Virus record (IMG/VR): IMGVR_UViG_3300031787_008607
Coordinates: 62,001 to 126,000 of that record
Length of the DNA stretch: 64,000 bases
Strand: one strand, 5' to 3'
Origin: a virus
Shown: positions 23,979 through 32,121 of the stretch, in pieces
How positions within the stretch are numbered: the first letter of the stretch is position 1
How the letters are laid out: each line of letters begins with the position of its first letter
Notes under the pieces: generated by a model
Told to the model about the DNA's origin: nothing
What the model saw: the letters and a program-made list of their open reading frames with translations, nothing else
Database searches by the model: none
Program-made: the position numbers and the translations under genes

Positions 23979-24797
23979 ATGATAGAAAATGTTGATTTCT
24001 TAAAAAAGGTATTGTCAATACCTACAAAATCATTTAAAGAAGATTTAATGATTGAATTTTTGGTTGAATATTTAACCGAAAAAAAACACAATTTTAAAGT
24101 TGATGACTTTGGAAATGTTTATGTCACAAAGGGTGAAATAAACGAGGGTGAATTTTATCCTTGTATTGTCGCACATACCGATACGGTTCATAACATTGAC
24201 ACAATCAATATCCATGAAGAACAACTTAAAGATTCAAAAGGTAATCTAAGTTTATCTCTTAAGGCATATAACGATTTGGGTAACCCAACAGGTATTGGTG
24301 GTGATGATAAGTGTGGAGTGTTTGCTTGTCTTCAGTTATTGGAAGTCTTTGATGTAATTAAAGTTGCTTTATTTGTATCTGAAGAAGTTGGTTGTTTGGG
24401 TTCAAAAGAAGCTGACAGAGATTTCTTTAGTAATGTAGGTTACGCAATTCAATTTGACGCTCCTGACGACTACATGGTAACAGAATATTGTTATGGTGTT
24501 AAAGTATTTGAAACGGATTCTGAATTTGAAACAAAAGCTAAAAAAGTTCTTTCTGAAGGTATGTTGTCTGAACCAAAATATATGCAACACCCTTACACTG
24601 ATGTTTGGCAACTTCGTAAGAAGTTTGACTTCTCTTGTATCAACTTCTCAATCGGATATCATAACTATCACACACCAAATGAGTATGTTGTTGTCCATGA
24701 AGTTTTTGCTGGTATGAATACAGGTAAAAAACTAATCGAAGAACTTGGTAAACAGAAATACCAATTCATACATAATTCACAAATGTTTAATTTTTAA
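23979..24797 (+). CDS. M20-family-like zinc peptidase
   Basis: A 272-residue protein with the M20 order of metal ligands: VAHTDTVH (near 64-71), GIGGDDKCG (near 106), VSEEVGCLGS (near 132), an Asp in QFDAPDD, and GYHNYHTPNEYV near the end. It looks like a peptidase T- or M42-type aminopeptidase without the inserted dimer domain, hence the short length (family members usually exceed 350 residues). It may recycle peptides released by proteolysis, next to a ClpC-like gene. No late box precedes it. Confidence 0.82.
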   Translation: MIENVDFLKKVLSIPTKSFKEDLMIEFLVEYLTEKKHNFKVDDFGNVYVTKGEINEGEFYPCIVAHTDTVHNIDTINIHEEQLKDSKGNLSLSLKAYNDLGNPTGIGGDDKCGVFACLQLLEVFDVIKVALFVSEEVGCLGSKEADRDFFSNVGYAIQFDAPDDYMVTEYCYGVKVFETDSEFETKAKKVLSEGMLSEPKYMQHPYTDVWQLRKKFDFSCINFSIGYHNYHTPNEYVVVHEVFAGMNTGKKLIEELGKQKYQFIHNSQMFNF

Positions 24798-24801
24798 TCA
24801 T

Positions 24802-24829
24802 AAAAAAAGGGGGTTTATTCCCCCTTTTT
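24802..24829. terminator. Bidirectional terminator
   Basis: The inverted repeat AAAAAGGGGG/CCCCCTTTTT with loop TTTATT lies between the convergent peptidase (+) and ClpC-like (-) genes. It overlaps the last codons of the latter, which encode a Lys/Arg-rich tail. Confidence 0.88.
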
Positions 24830-26878
24830 CTTTCTTGGTCTTTTCACTTTTGGTGTTTCATCAGGTTGGACTTCAACTTCTGTTATTGAAACCTCTTCTT
24901 CATTGATTTCGATATTATAAGTCTTACCTAATACAATTTTTTCACGTAATACTTCATCTGAAATGTAGTCTTCAATCTTTTCTTGGATTGCTCTCTTTAG
25001 AGGACGTGCTCCGTAAACATCATCAAATCCTACTTTTGAAACAAAGTCAATTACTGATTGACCAAAATTAATGTTGTAACCCAAGTTTAATAGACGAGTT
25101 TTTAGTTTGTTAATTTCAACCAAAACAATCTTTTGGATATCGTCATTTTGAAGTGTGTTGAATACAATTACTTCATCCAAACGATTGATGAACTCAGGTG
25201 CGAAGTGATTCTTCAATTCTTTATTCAACATCGTTTTCTTAAGTTCTTCATTGGTGTAAACATTACCTGTCTTACTAAATCCAACACCTGCACCAAACTC
25301 TTGCATCTTTTTCACCCCAAGATTTGAAGTCATGATGATTAAACAGTTTTTGAAATTGATTTTTCTTCCAAAACTATCCGTCATGTAACCTTCGTCTAAT
25401 AGTTGAAGTAATGCTGAGAAGATATCTTTGTGGGCTTTCTCAACCTCGTCAAATAATACTACAGAATATGGTTTGGTTTTTACTTGTTCTGTAAGTTGTC
25501 CACCTTCATCATATCCAACATAACCAGGAGGTGAACCAATCAAACGAGATACGGTATGTTTTTCTTGGAATTCAGACATATCAACTCGGATAAGGTTTTC
25601 CTCACTTCCAAAAATTTGTTTAGCCAATTCTTTAGCCAACAATGTCTTACCAACACCTGTTGAACCTAAGAATATAAATGAACCAATTGGTTTATTTGGG
25701 TCTTTGATACCTAATCTATTTCTACGAATAGATTTTGCAATTTTAGTAACAGCATCTTTTTGTCCAACTACTGATTTGTTTAACTCTTCTTCTAAATTAA
25801 TAAGAGCAACTTTATCATCTAAATTAAGTTTAGTTAAAGGTATTTTTGTCATTGTTGACACTACCTCATAAACCAATTCTTCAGAAATTGTTTTTCTATT
25901 ATCTAAAAGAGTTTGTTCAAACTTTTTCTTTTCAATATCGAGTTGTGATAAAACTTTCTTTTCTTTATCTCTTAAGTTTGCGGCTTCTTCGTAATTCTGT
26001 TTTTTAACAACAAGTAATTTTTGTTGTTTAATTTCTAATGCCTGACGTTTTAATTCATCAATAATTTCAGGATTTTTCACATCTACCTGAGCTCTTGCTC
26101 CAACCTCATCCAAGATGTCAAACGCTTTATCAGGGAACTCTCTGTCTGTGATATATCGTTCCGCCAAATCAACACAGATTTGTAAAATTTCATCAGTGTA
26201 ATTTACCTTGTGATAATTTTCATATCTGTCTTTAACATTCTTAAGGATTTGTAATGTTTCTTCTTTGGTTGAAGAACTAACTATTACTTTTTGGAAACGT
26301 CTATCTAACGCTCCGTCCTTTTCAATTTGTTTCTTGTACTCATCCAATGTTGTTGCTCCAATACATTGTATTTCACCTCTTGATAATGCAGGTTTTAGAA
26401 TGTTAGATGCATCCATTGAACCTGATGCGTTACCCGCTCCTACAATAGTATGGATTTCATCAATGAATAGAATAACATTAGGGTTTGCCTGAATTTCTTC
26501 CAAGATAACCTTTAATCGTTCTTCAAATTGACCACGATACTTTGTTCCGGCAATTACCGAATTCATCTCTAATGATAAAATACGTTTATCAATTAGGTTT
26601 CTTGGACAATCACCTTCAAAAATCTTCATAGCCAACCCCTCAACAATTGCGGTCTTACCACAACCAGGTTCACCAATAATAATTGGGTTATTTTTCTTTC
26701 TTCTTGAAAGAATTTGTGCAATTCGTAATATTTCGTTTTCCCTACCTACAACTGGGTCTAATTTACCTTCCTCGGCAAGTTTAATAAGGTCACGACTAAA
26801 ATTGTCTAGAACAGGTGTACTTGAGTTTACCTCTGTCTTTTTTGGTAGTTTTCCACCTTCATCAACTGAATCTGTCAT
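24815..26878 (-). CDS. ClpC/ClpA-type AAA+ protein unfoldase
   Basis: A 687-residue protein with two AAA+ modules and no N-domain. Module 1 has Walker A GEPGCGKT (69-76) and Walker B ILFIDEIHT. A short middle domain contains a UVR-like coiled segment (KKQNYEEAANLRDKEKKV), typical of ClpC rather than ClpB. Module 2 has GSTGVGKTLLAKEL, VLFDEVEKAH and APEFINRLDEV. The loop near residue 530 keeps VGF, the [LIV]-G-[FL] ClpP-docking signature. It should unfold proteins and feed host ClpP. Without the N-domain, adaptor use must differ from host ClpC. Confidence 0.93.
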   Translation of the reverse strand: MTDSVDEGGKLPKKTEVNSSTPVLDNFSRDLIKLAEEGKLDPVVGRENEILRIAQILSRRKKNNPIIIGEPGCGKTAIVEGLAMKIFEGDCPRNLIDKRILSLEMNSVIAGTKYRGQFEERLKVILEEIQANPNVILFIDEIHTIVGAGNASGSMDASNILKPALSRGEIQCIGATTLDEYKKQIEKDGALDRRFQKVIVSSSTKEETLQILKNVKDRYENYHKVNYTDEILQICVDLAERYITDREFPDKAFDILDEVGARAQVDVKNPEIIDELKRQALEIKQQKLLVVKKQNYEEAANLRDKEKKVLSQLDIEKKKFEQTLLDNRKTISEELVYEVVSTMTKIPLTKLNLDDKVALINLEEELNKSVVGQKDAVTKIAKSIRRNRLGIKDPNKPIGSFIFLGSTGVGKTLLAKELAKQIFGSEENLIRVDMSEFQEKHTVSRLIGSPPGYVGYDEGGQLTEQVKTKPYSVVLFDEVEKAHKDIFSALLQLLDEGYMTDSFGRKINFKNCLIIMTSNLGVKKMQEFGAGVGFSKTGNVYTNEELKKTMLNKELKNHFAPEFINRLDEVIVFNTLQNDDIQKIVLVEINKLKTRLLNLGYNINFGQSVIDFVSKVGFDDVYGARPLKRAIQEKIEDYISDEVLREKIVLGKTYNIEINEEEVSITEVEVQPDETPKVKRPRKKKGE

Positions 26879-26968
26879 AAAAATTGTTTTGATTAAGATT
26901 AATTTATTTTCTTGTTAAATTCAACTACAAAACTAATACAATTTTTTTTATACTTACAAAAAAAAGTT

Positions 26969-27211
26969 ATGGCAATTCTTAAAGAAACAATCAAAGGAAC
27001 TAACATCATTTGTGAAATCGAGTCATCAAACATTACTAAAACTGATTATAACACTGAATCTAAGAAGTTAATTGTTGATTTTAAGACAGGTATTCAATAT
27101 GAGTATGACGATGTACCACACGAAGTATATACTCGTTTTAGAATGGCGGAATCACAAGGAAGTTATTTTAGTAAAAACATCGCAAAGGCTTACAAATATA
27201 AAAGATTGTAA
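26969..27211 (+). CDS. KTSC-domain protein
   Basis: 80 residues starting MAILKETIKGTNIICEIESS. An in-frame ATG at 26912 would add 19 unrelated hydrophobic residues, so I choose 26969. The whole protein is a KTSC domain: SSNITKTDYN, LIVDFKTGIQYEYDDVPHEVY, then QGSYFSKNIAKAYKYKRL. KTSC domains are often found next to nucleic-acid enzymes; their activity is unknown. Confidence 0.85.
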   Translation: MAILKETIKGTNIICEIESSNITKTDYNTESKKLIVDFKTGIQYEYDDVPHEVYTRFRMAESQGSYFSKNIAKAYKYKRL

Positions 27212-27231
27212 TTTACAGATATTTATTATTT

Positions 27232-27993
27232 GTGAAAGACAATAATATCATTAAAAGTTTTTTTGCTCAAGATAAACTCAACTCAAAAATTTGGGATGAG
27301 AACATGAAGTTGCGTAAAGAAGTAAGAGAAAAATTACTTCACACAGCAAATGAATTTGTTGATTTTATCGGAGTACCTATTTTAGTTGAAGATGTAATTT
27401 TTACAGGTTCATTAGCAAATTATAATTGGTCAGAGTATTCTGATATCGACCTTCACGTTGTTTCTGATTTTATTCAATTTTCAGATACAGAACTTCCACT
27501 ATATGAAGAGTTGTTTAAAGTGAAAAAAACAATTTTTAATACCAATCACGATATTAAAATTTTTGGATATGAAGTTGAACTTTATGTTCAGAATGAAAGT
27601 GAGTCACATTTTAGTTCAGGTGTTTATTCTGTGTTATATGATGAGTGGTTGGTTAAACCTGAAAAAGAGGAAGTTAGTATTGATACTAAATTATTAAAGT
27701 CGAAAATTAATCACTGGAAAACACAGATTGATACTGTGGTTGATAACGCATCGGAGAAAGATATCGATGAAGCAAGAGAATATATTAAAAAATTTAAAGA
27801 AAAACTTAAAAAATATAGAAGTTCAGGTCTTAAAAAAGATGGTGAATATTCATATGAAAATTTGGTCTTTAAGTACTTAAGAAGAAGTGATTATTTGGAA
27901 AAACTATTTAATTTAGAGAATAAATTGGTCGATAAAGAATTATCACTGATGGAACAAAAGATAGATTTTTTACTTAATCTAAAAAAATCTTAA
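27232..27993 (+). CDS. Nucleotidyltransferase-fold protein
   Basis: A 253-residue protein with GTG start. ATATTTAT (27219-27226) ends 5 nt before it. Residues about 58-77 show the Pol beta-type nucleotidyltransferase signature FTGSLANYNWSEYSDIDLHV with two catalytic Asp. The C-terminal half is long alpha helices. The family moves NMP groups to RNA, proteins or small molecules; no substrate is evident. It is not paired with a HEPN gene, so a MNT-HEPN toxin pair is not supported. Confidence 0.8.
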   Translation: MKDNNIIKSFFAQDKLNSKIWDENMKLRKEVREKLLHTANEFVDFIGVPILVEDVIFTGSLANYNWSEYSDIDLHVVSDFIQFSDTELPLYEELFKVKKTIFNTNHDIKIFGYEVELYVQNESESHFSSGVYSVLYDEWLVKPEKEEVSIDTKLLKSKINHWKTQIDTVVDNASEKDIDEAREYIKKFKEKLKKYRSSGLKKDGEYSYENLVFKYLRRSDYLEKLFNLENKLVDKELSLMEQKIDFLLNLKKS

Positions 27994-28026
27994 TTTTCCT
28001 TATATTTATAAAGAAAAAATAATATT

Positions 28027-28215
28027 ATGGCGCAGTATTCTTCAGGAACATATACATATGTAGTTATTAACAACACTACAGGTGGAACCGCATGTAATAG
28101 TTGTACATCAACGTTACAACCACACCCAACATATGGAGGTGGAACAATTTCAGGAGATACTGTAGTACAATTAAATGCCGTAACAATAGGCGGTTTTAAC
28201 GGATTAAATAGTTAA
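28027..28215 (+). CDS. Small Thr/Gly-rich virion-type protein
   Basis: A 62-residue protein, MAQYSSGTYTYVVINNTTGG..., composed of Thr, Gly, Ser and beta-prone residues with one CNSC pair. Its composition resembles small capsid decoration or tip proteins, but no homologue is recognised. ATATTTAT lies at 28002-28009. It opens the plus-strand head module. Confidence 0.6.
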   Translation: MAQYSSGTYTYVVINNTTGGTACNSCTSTLQPHPTYGGGTISGDTVVQLNAVTIGGFNGLNS

Positions 28216-28221
28216 AAAATT

Positions 28222-29478
28222 ATGAGCAAACTAAAACCAATTGGTAGTGAAAAACTACAAGGTATGGATAAAATCCAAAGAATTATGGAAATCGCTCGTT
28301 ATAACGAGAATATTCCAAATTCAATTAATGAAACATCTTCAGTTGATTACAGAGTAACATTAGCTGATGGTAACACCTATGAAATTGTAAAAGAAAGATT
28401 AGGTTATATTATCAAAAAACAAATCAGTGAATCTGTTTCAGATTATATTGACCACATGAAGAATAGAAAACACTTTTCTTCATACTCGGCGGCTATGAGA
28501 AAATTAAATTTAATGGCTGGTGAAATTAATAGAGTTAACGGTATTAGTGAAGGAATTTCTTTATTCACTGAAGATAAGAAATACATGTTAAAAACACCAA
28601 AGCCTGAAATGGAAGCTCCAGCTGAAGAACCTTCAGATTTACCTCCACCGGCACCTGAGGAAACTCCAGCACCTGCAGAACCATCTATGGATTCTGATAT
28701 GGGTACTGATATGGGTGACGATTTACCAATTGCTCCTGAAGGAGATGAAATGGGTATGGAAGAACCATCAGATATGGATGAATTACCATCAGAAGGTGGA
28801 GAAGGTGAACCAGTTACATTTAAATCTATCCAAAAGTTAACAGGAAAGTTAGCTCAAAAAATTAGAGATTATTCAGGTGAGGAAGAGTTATCAAGTAAAG
28901 ATGTAAAATATGTTATTAATTCAATATTATCTTCTTTAGATTTATCATCATTAGATGAAGATGATAAAGAAGAAATCTTAACAAGATTTGAAGGTGAAGA
29001 AGAATCTGACTACGGAATGGAAGATATGGGTTCATCTGAAGATGAAATGTCAAGTGAAGAACCTGAAATGTCTTCTGAGGAAGAACCAATTGCAGAACCT
29101 GAAGGTGAAATGGATGAAGGTTGGATGGACGAAGGGGAATTCAACGAAGAAAGTTATGTAGAATCCGCTCTTAAAAGTATTTTTAAAGAATCTACAATTG
29201 AAAAAGTTCTTAAAGGTTATGTTGTAATTAATGAAAATGAAAAGAAATTTATTACAGAAAAGAAAAAAGAACAAAAAGTTATTTCAGAATCAAGAAAGAT
29301 TAAGTATAATAAAGAAATTGAAAGATTATCTTTAACTGAAGCTCAAGCTGAAATATCAAAAAAGATTGTTAACAATTTCCCGTTTGTAACTTTTGTAGGT
29401 AAAACTAATAAAGGTAATTTAGTATTTGAAAATAAAAACAAACAACTTAAGGTATCTCCAAAAGGTAATATCCTATGA
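28222..29478 (+). CDS. Acidic virion core-type protein
   Basis: A 418-residue protein. The N-terminus has a DKIQRIMEIARYNENIPNSI stretch, close to the IQEIMG tag type, with IME and INE sites. A central Pro/Glu/Asp/Met-rich region (about 135-200 and 255-310) is unstructured. The C-terminal 90 residues are basic and globular. Acidic repeats plus [L/I]-x-E sites are typical of prohead core proteins. I infer a prohead core or internal head role. It overlaps the next gene by 4 bp. Confidence 0.65.
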   Translation: MSKLKPIGSEKLQGMDKIQRIMEIARYNENIPNSINETSSVDYRVTLADGNTYEIVKERLGYIIKKQISESVSDYIDHMKNRKHFSSYSAAMRKLNLMAGEINRVNGISEGISLFTEDKKYMLKTPKPEMEAPAEEPSDLPPPAPEETPAPAEPSMDSDMGTDMGDDLPIAPEGDEMGMEEPSDMDELPSEGGEGEPVTFKSIQKLTGKLAQKIRDYSGEEELSSKDVKYVINSILSSLDLSSLDEDDKEEILTRFEGEEESDYGMEDMGSSEDEMSSEEPEMSSEEEPIAEPEGEMDEGWMDEGEFNEESYVESALKSIFKESTIEKVLKGYVVINENEKKFITEKKKEQKVISESRKIKYNKEIERLSLTEAQAEISKKIVNNFPFVTFVGKTNKGNLVFENKNKQLKVSPKGNIL

Positions 29479-29894
29479 GTTATTTAGTTTTTGTTAACGG
29501 ATTAGGGGCAAATTATAGAGGAAATAAAACTTATGAGTTTATTTTCTCACAAACAACTGAAGTATTTGGTGATGATTGGGACACAGTTCCAGCTAACGGA
29601 AACCCAACACCACCTGATACTGAAGAAATTAAAAAAGTAGGAGTATTGAATAGAGACGGAATAGATATGGAGCTCATTCAAAACTCCGATTTTTTTTGTA
29701 TGAAAGATGCGTTAGATAATGTGGTAGCTTTAGCTTGGGAAAAAGATAGTGATAAAGATGAAAGATTAGTTTTTCACTTTGGAATGACTGAACAACAAGT
29801 TAAAGATAAATTATATGAAAAGGATATAATCCTTGAATTTTATAAAGAGTTTGAAGAAGATGGAAATAAAAAAACAAATTCAAAAATTAGTTGA
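29475..29894 (+). CDS. Hypothetical head-module protein
   Basis: A 139-residue globular-looking protein (MSYLVFVNGLGANYRGNKTYEF...) with two Cys-poor beta-rich halves and an acidic end. It is coupled by ATGA to the gene before and overlaps the gene after by 35 bp. No family is recognised. Its place in the head operon suggests a virion or assembly function. Confidence 0.62.
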   Translation: MSYLVFVNGLGANYRGNKTYEFIFSQTTEVFGDDWDTVPANGNPTPPDTEEIKKVGVLNRDGIDMELIQNSDFFCMKDALDNVVALAWEKDSDKDERLVFHFGMTEQQVKDKLYEKDIILEFYKEFEEDGNKKTNSKIS

Positions 29895-30759
29895 GATAGG
29901 TTTTACTAAAGAAAATTTAAGTAAACAATCTCCAAAACAAATTAATACCTTATATGAATCTATGGTTAATGCCCATGGATTTATTGGTTATGGTAAAATG
30001 AATAAACCTATTGGGAATATGTTTTCGAGTGGTAAAAAATCTGAAACTAAAGAAGCAATTACCCAAACTAAAGATATAACAACAACAACAAATATACCTT
30101 TATCGGATATTCAAAATAAAGGGGCGGTAATTCCAAAATCAAATGACCCTAACAAACCATCAACCGCTAAAGTGGAAAACGGAGTTTTAAAAATATCAAC
30201 AGCTGAAGGTGAAATGACTGAGGGTAAGAAAAAAACAAAAAAGAAAGTTGAAAAAAATCCTTGGGCTATCTGTACATCATCATTGGGTTTAGAAGGTAAA
30301 AAGAAAGACGATTACACTAAAGGTGAAGATAAGAAATTTGAAAGATGTGTTCTTGATGTCAAAAAGTCATTAAAAGAAGGTAAAAATCCATATGAAGTTA
30401 TTTTGGAACGAAAAATGAGAGAAATCATTGAAGAAAATTTAAGACCATCTATGACAAAAAAAGATTTAATCAGAAGTATTTTGGAATCACAAACAAAAGA
30501 AAAAGAAAGAACAAAAGAAAAAGAAAAAACAACAACTCCTACGAGAAAAAACCCTTTCAAACCAGCACCAGACACTGAACCAAGACCAAAAGGTTCTGGT
30601 ACAAAAGAAAAAGAAAGAACTAAGGAAAAGGAAAAGACAACTACTCCGACTAGAAAAAATCCTTTCAAACCAGCACCAGACACTGAACCAAGACCAAAAG
30701 GTGAATTACCATCTTATTTGAGTTTTGGTAAAATGAATATTAAATTAAAAGGTGAGTAA
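29860..30759 (+). CDS. Core-type protein with NPWAIC motif and duplicated Lys/Pro repeat
   Basis: 299 residues from MEIKKQIQKLVEIGFTKENL (ATG 29860, with LVE). A longer frame opens at 29833. The middle holds KNPWAICTSSLGLEGK...KFERCVLDVKKSLKEGKNPYEV, a Cys-containing module I recall from other phage structural genes. Residues about 212-281 contain two copies of a 34-residue TKEKERTKEKEK...RKNPFKPAPD segment, with further [L/I]-x-E sites (IIE, ILE). Likely a DNA-binding head protein. Confidence 0.65.
   Translation: MEIKKQIQKLVEIGFTKENLSKQSPKQINTLYESMVNAHGFIGYGKMNKPIGNMFSSGKKSETKEAITQTKDITTTTNIPLSDIQNKGAVIPKSNDPNKPSTAKVENGVLKISTAEGEMTEGKKKTKKKVEKNPWAICTSSLGLEGKKKDDYTKGEDKKFERCVLDVKKSLKEGKNPYEVILERKMREIIEENLRPSMTKKDLIRSILESQTKEKERTKEKEKTTTPTRKNPFKPAPDTEPRPKGSGTKEKERTKEKEKTTTPTRKNPFKPAPDTEPRPKGELPSYLSFGKMNIKLKGE
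30493..30702 (+). repeat. 102-bp direct repeat with synonymous drift
   Basis: Copies at 30493-30594 and 30601-30702 are separated by six bases encoding Ser-Gly. Both code for the same 34 residues, although the middle third differs at several third-codon positions, while the last 40 bases are nearly identical. Confidence 0.9.
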
Positions 30760-30760
30760 G

Positions 30761-32056
30761 ATGAAAAAAGAAAAATTAGTAAAAAGATTGGTTAGTCGAC
30801 TTAATGAGGCACCTATCGGATATGAAGGCCCTGAAAGAATGGCACCTGATATTCAATCTAAATTTGAGAAAGGTGAAACACCTCATTCAGGTAGTAAAGC
30901 ATTTCCTGAAATAACACCTGAAAGTCCGGATAAACCATCTAACTTTGAACAACTTATTGCGTCTCAAAGATTTAAAGAGGTTATTAACAGATTAAAAAGA
31001 TATACAGGTATTGAAGATGTGACTTCGCAGAATTCAATGATGAGACTTCAAATGATGGTGATGAACGCTATGCAAGAAATCGCTCAGATTGAATCTGAAA
31101 ACAAAGAATACTTGGAAGAATTAGCAATTGAGGTTGTTCAAAAGGAATTTGGTATTCCTGAAGGAGCATTACAGTATGATGTTCAGTTGGTTAAACCAAA
31201 TGACATTGATTCAAGTAAGTTATCTGCTAAAGGTGAAGAACCAAGTGAAGAAGAAATTGAAAACATGTTTGGTTCTGAAGAAGAACAAGAACAACTTGAG
31301 GATTTCATGGATTCATTTGAAAAATTTGATTTAGAAAAGGCTAAAAGAAGGTTTATAAACTCCCTTATTCAAGGAGCGGCTAAACAATCTTCTTATATGT
31401 TTGAATTATTAAATAGAGAGTTAAATGCTATTAACCCAAGATTATTGAATATGTATGGTGTCTTTATGTCATTTGCTGATTCACTTTATTGGTTAATGCC
31501 TGACTCAATGGTTCAAGGTATGGCAGGTGGTGGAGAATCGACATATGGTATGTCTGAGTTAGACGCTAAGACTGACCCACCGACAGTAAAGGCTCGTGGT
31601 GTTAATTTACCAATCCTTATTCATGAACTTGCTAAAGGTGTTATGGAAATTGCAGGAACATACGGATTACCGAAAGATAAGACAAGACAAGAAGCGGTTA
31701 TTAAATCACAAGATACTGTTGTTGGTGAAATTTGGGATATGAGATTAGGGCCGGTTATTTGGCAAAAGTTTCGTGAAGCTTATCCTGATGAATTGTTTGA
31801 TGATGATAAGAGAAACTTACAACAATATTTCCTTGTTAAGTTTGCCGAACTTACCCCAAACGAATTCTTTGCAATGGCTCGTGAAATTTTATCAGGTTCA
31901 CCAAAAGGAAAGAAAATGGTAAAAGATATGGTTGATGAAATCATTGCTGAACTTAAAGAAGAAGAATATGAAGATACTATGAAGAAATATGAGGATGATG
32001 ACGACGATGATGATGAGGATTTTGATGATTTCTTAAAAGGATTAGGCATCAACTAA
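30761..32056 (+). CDS. Head-module virion-type protein with LNE tag
   Basis: 431 residues from MKKEKLVKRLVSRLNEAPIG. A GTG three codons earlier (30752) is possible but overlaps the previous stop. The LNE site at 14-16 would release a mature chain beginning APIGYEGPE. The body is helical, Met-rich and acidic, ending in an Asp/Glu run (EDDDDDDEDFDDFL). It sits just before the terminase. The role is unknown; a head completion or core protein is plausible. Confidence 0.68.
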   Translation: MKKEKLVKRLVSRLNEAPIGYEGPERMAPDIQSKFEKGETPHSGSKAFPEITPESPDKPSNFEQLIASQRFKEVINRLKRYTGIEDVTSQNSMMRLQMMVMNAMQEIAQIESENKEYLEELAIEVVQKEFGIPEGALQYDVQLVKPNDIDSSKLSAKGEEPSEEEIENMFGSEEEQEQLEDFMDSFEKFDLEKAKRRFINSLIQGAAKQSSYMFELLNRELNAINPRLLNMYGVFMSFADSLYWLMPDSMVQGMAGGGESTYGMSELDAKTDPPTVKARGVNLPILIHELAKGVMEIAGTYGLPKDKTRQEAVIKSQDTVVGEIWDMRLGPVIWQKFREAYPDELFDDDKRNLQQYFLVKFAELTPNEFFAMAREILSGSPKGKKMVKDMVDEIIAELKEEEYEDTMKKYEDDDDDDDEDFDDFLKGLGIN

Positions 32057-32063
32057 AAACTTT

Positions 32064-32089
32064 AAAACCCTTCAGAGATGAAGGGTTTT
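32064..32089 (+). terminator. Intrinsic terminator
   Basis: AAAACCCTTCA/TGAAGGGTTTT with a short loop follows the gene ending at 32056. The terminase gene then starts its own unit behind a late box. Confidence 0.85.
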
Positions 32090-32108
32090 CTATTTTAAGA
32101 TAAATTTT

Positions 32109-32116
32109 ATATTTAT
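32109..32116 (+). promoter_or_regulatory. Late-promoter-like box of the terminase gene
   Basis: ATATTTAT ends 5 nt before the terminase ATG, in the context TTATATTTATAGTATATG that is identical to the one before the gene at 3971. Confidence 0.6.
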
Positions 32117-32121
32117 AGTAT

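Noticed and set aside
27232-27993. MNT-HEPN type toxin-antitoxin pair
   Set aside because: Only the nucleotidyltransferase-fold gene is present; neither neighbour shows the HEPN RxxxxH pattern.
31614-31640. HELAK in the head-module protein at 30761 as a metallopeptidase site
   Set aside because: HExxH is not completed (HELAK), and no third ligand pattern follows.
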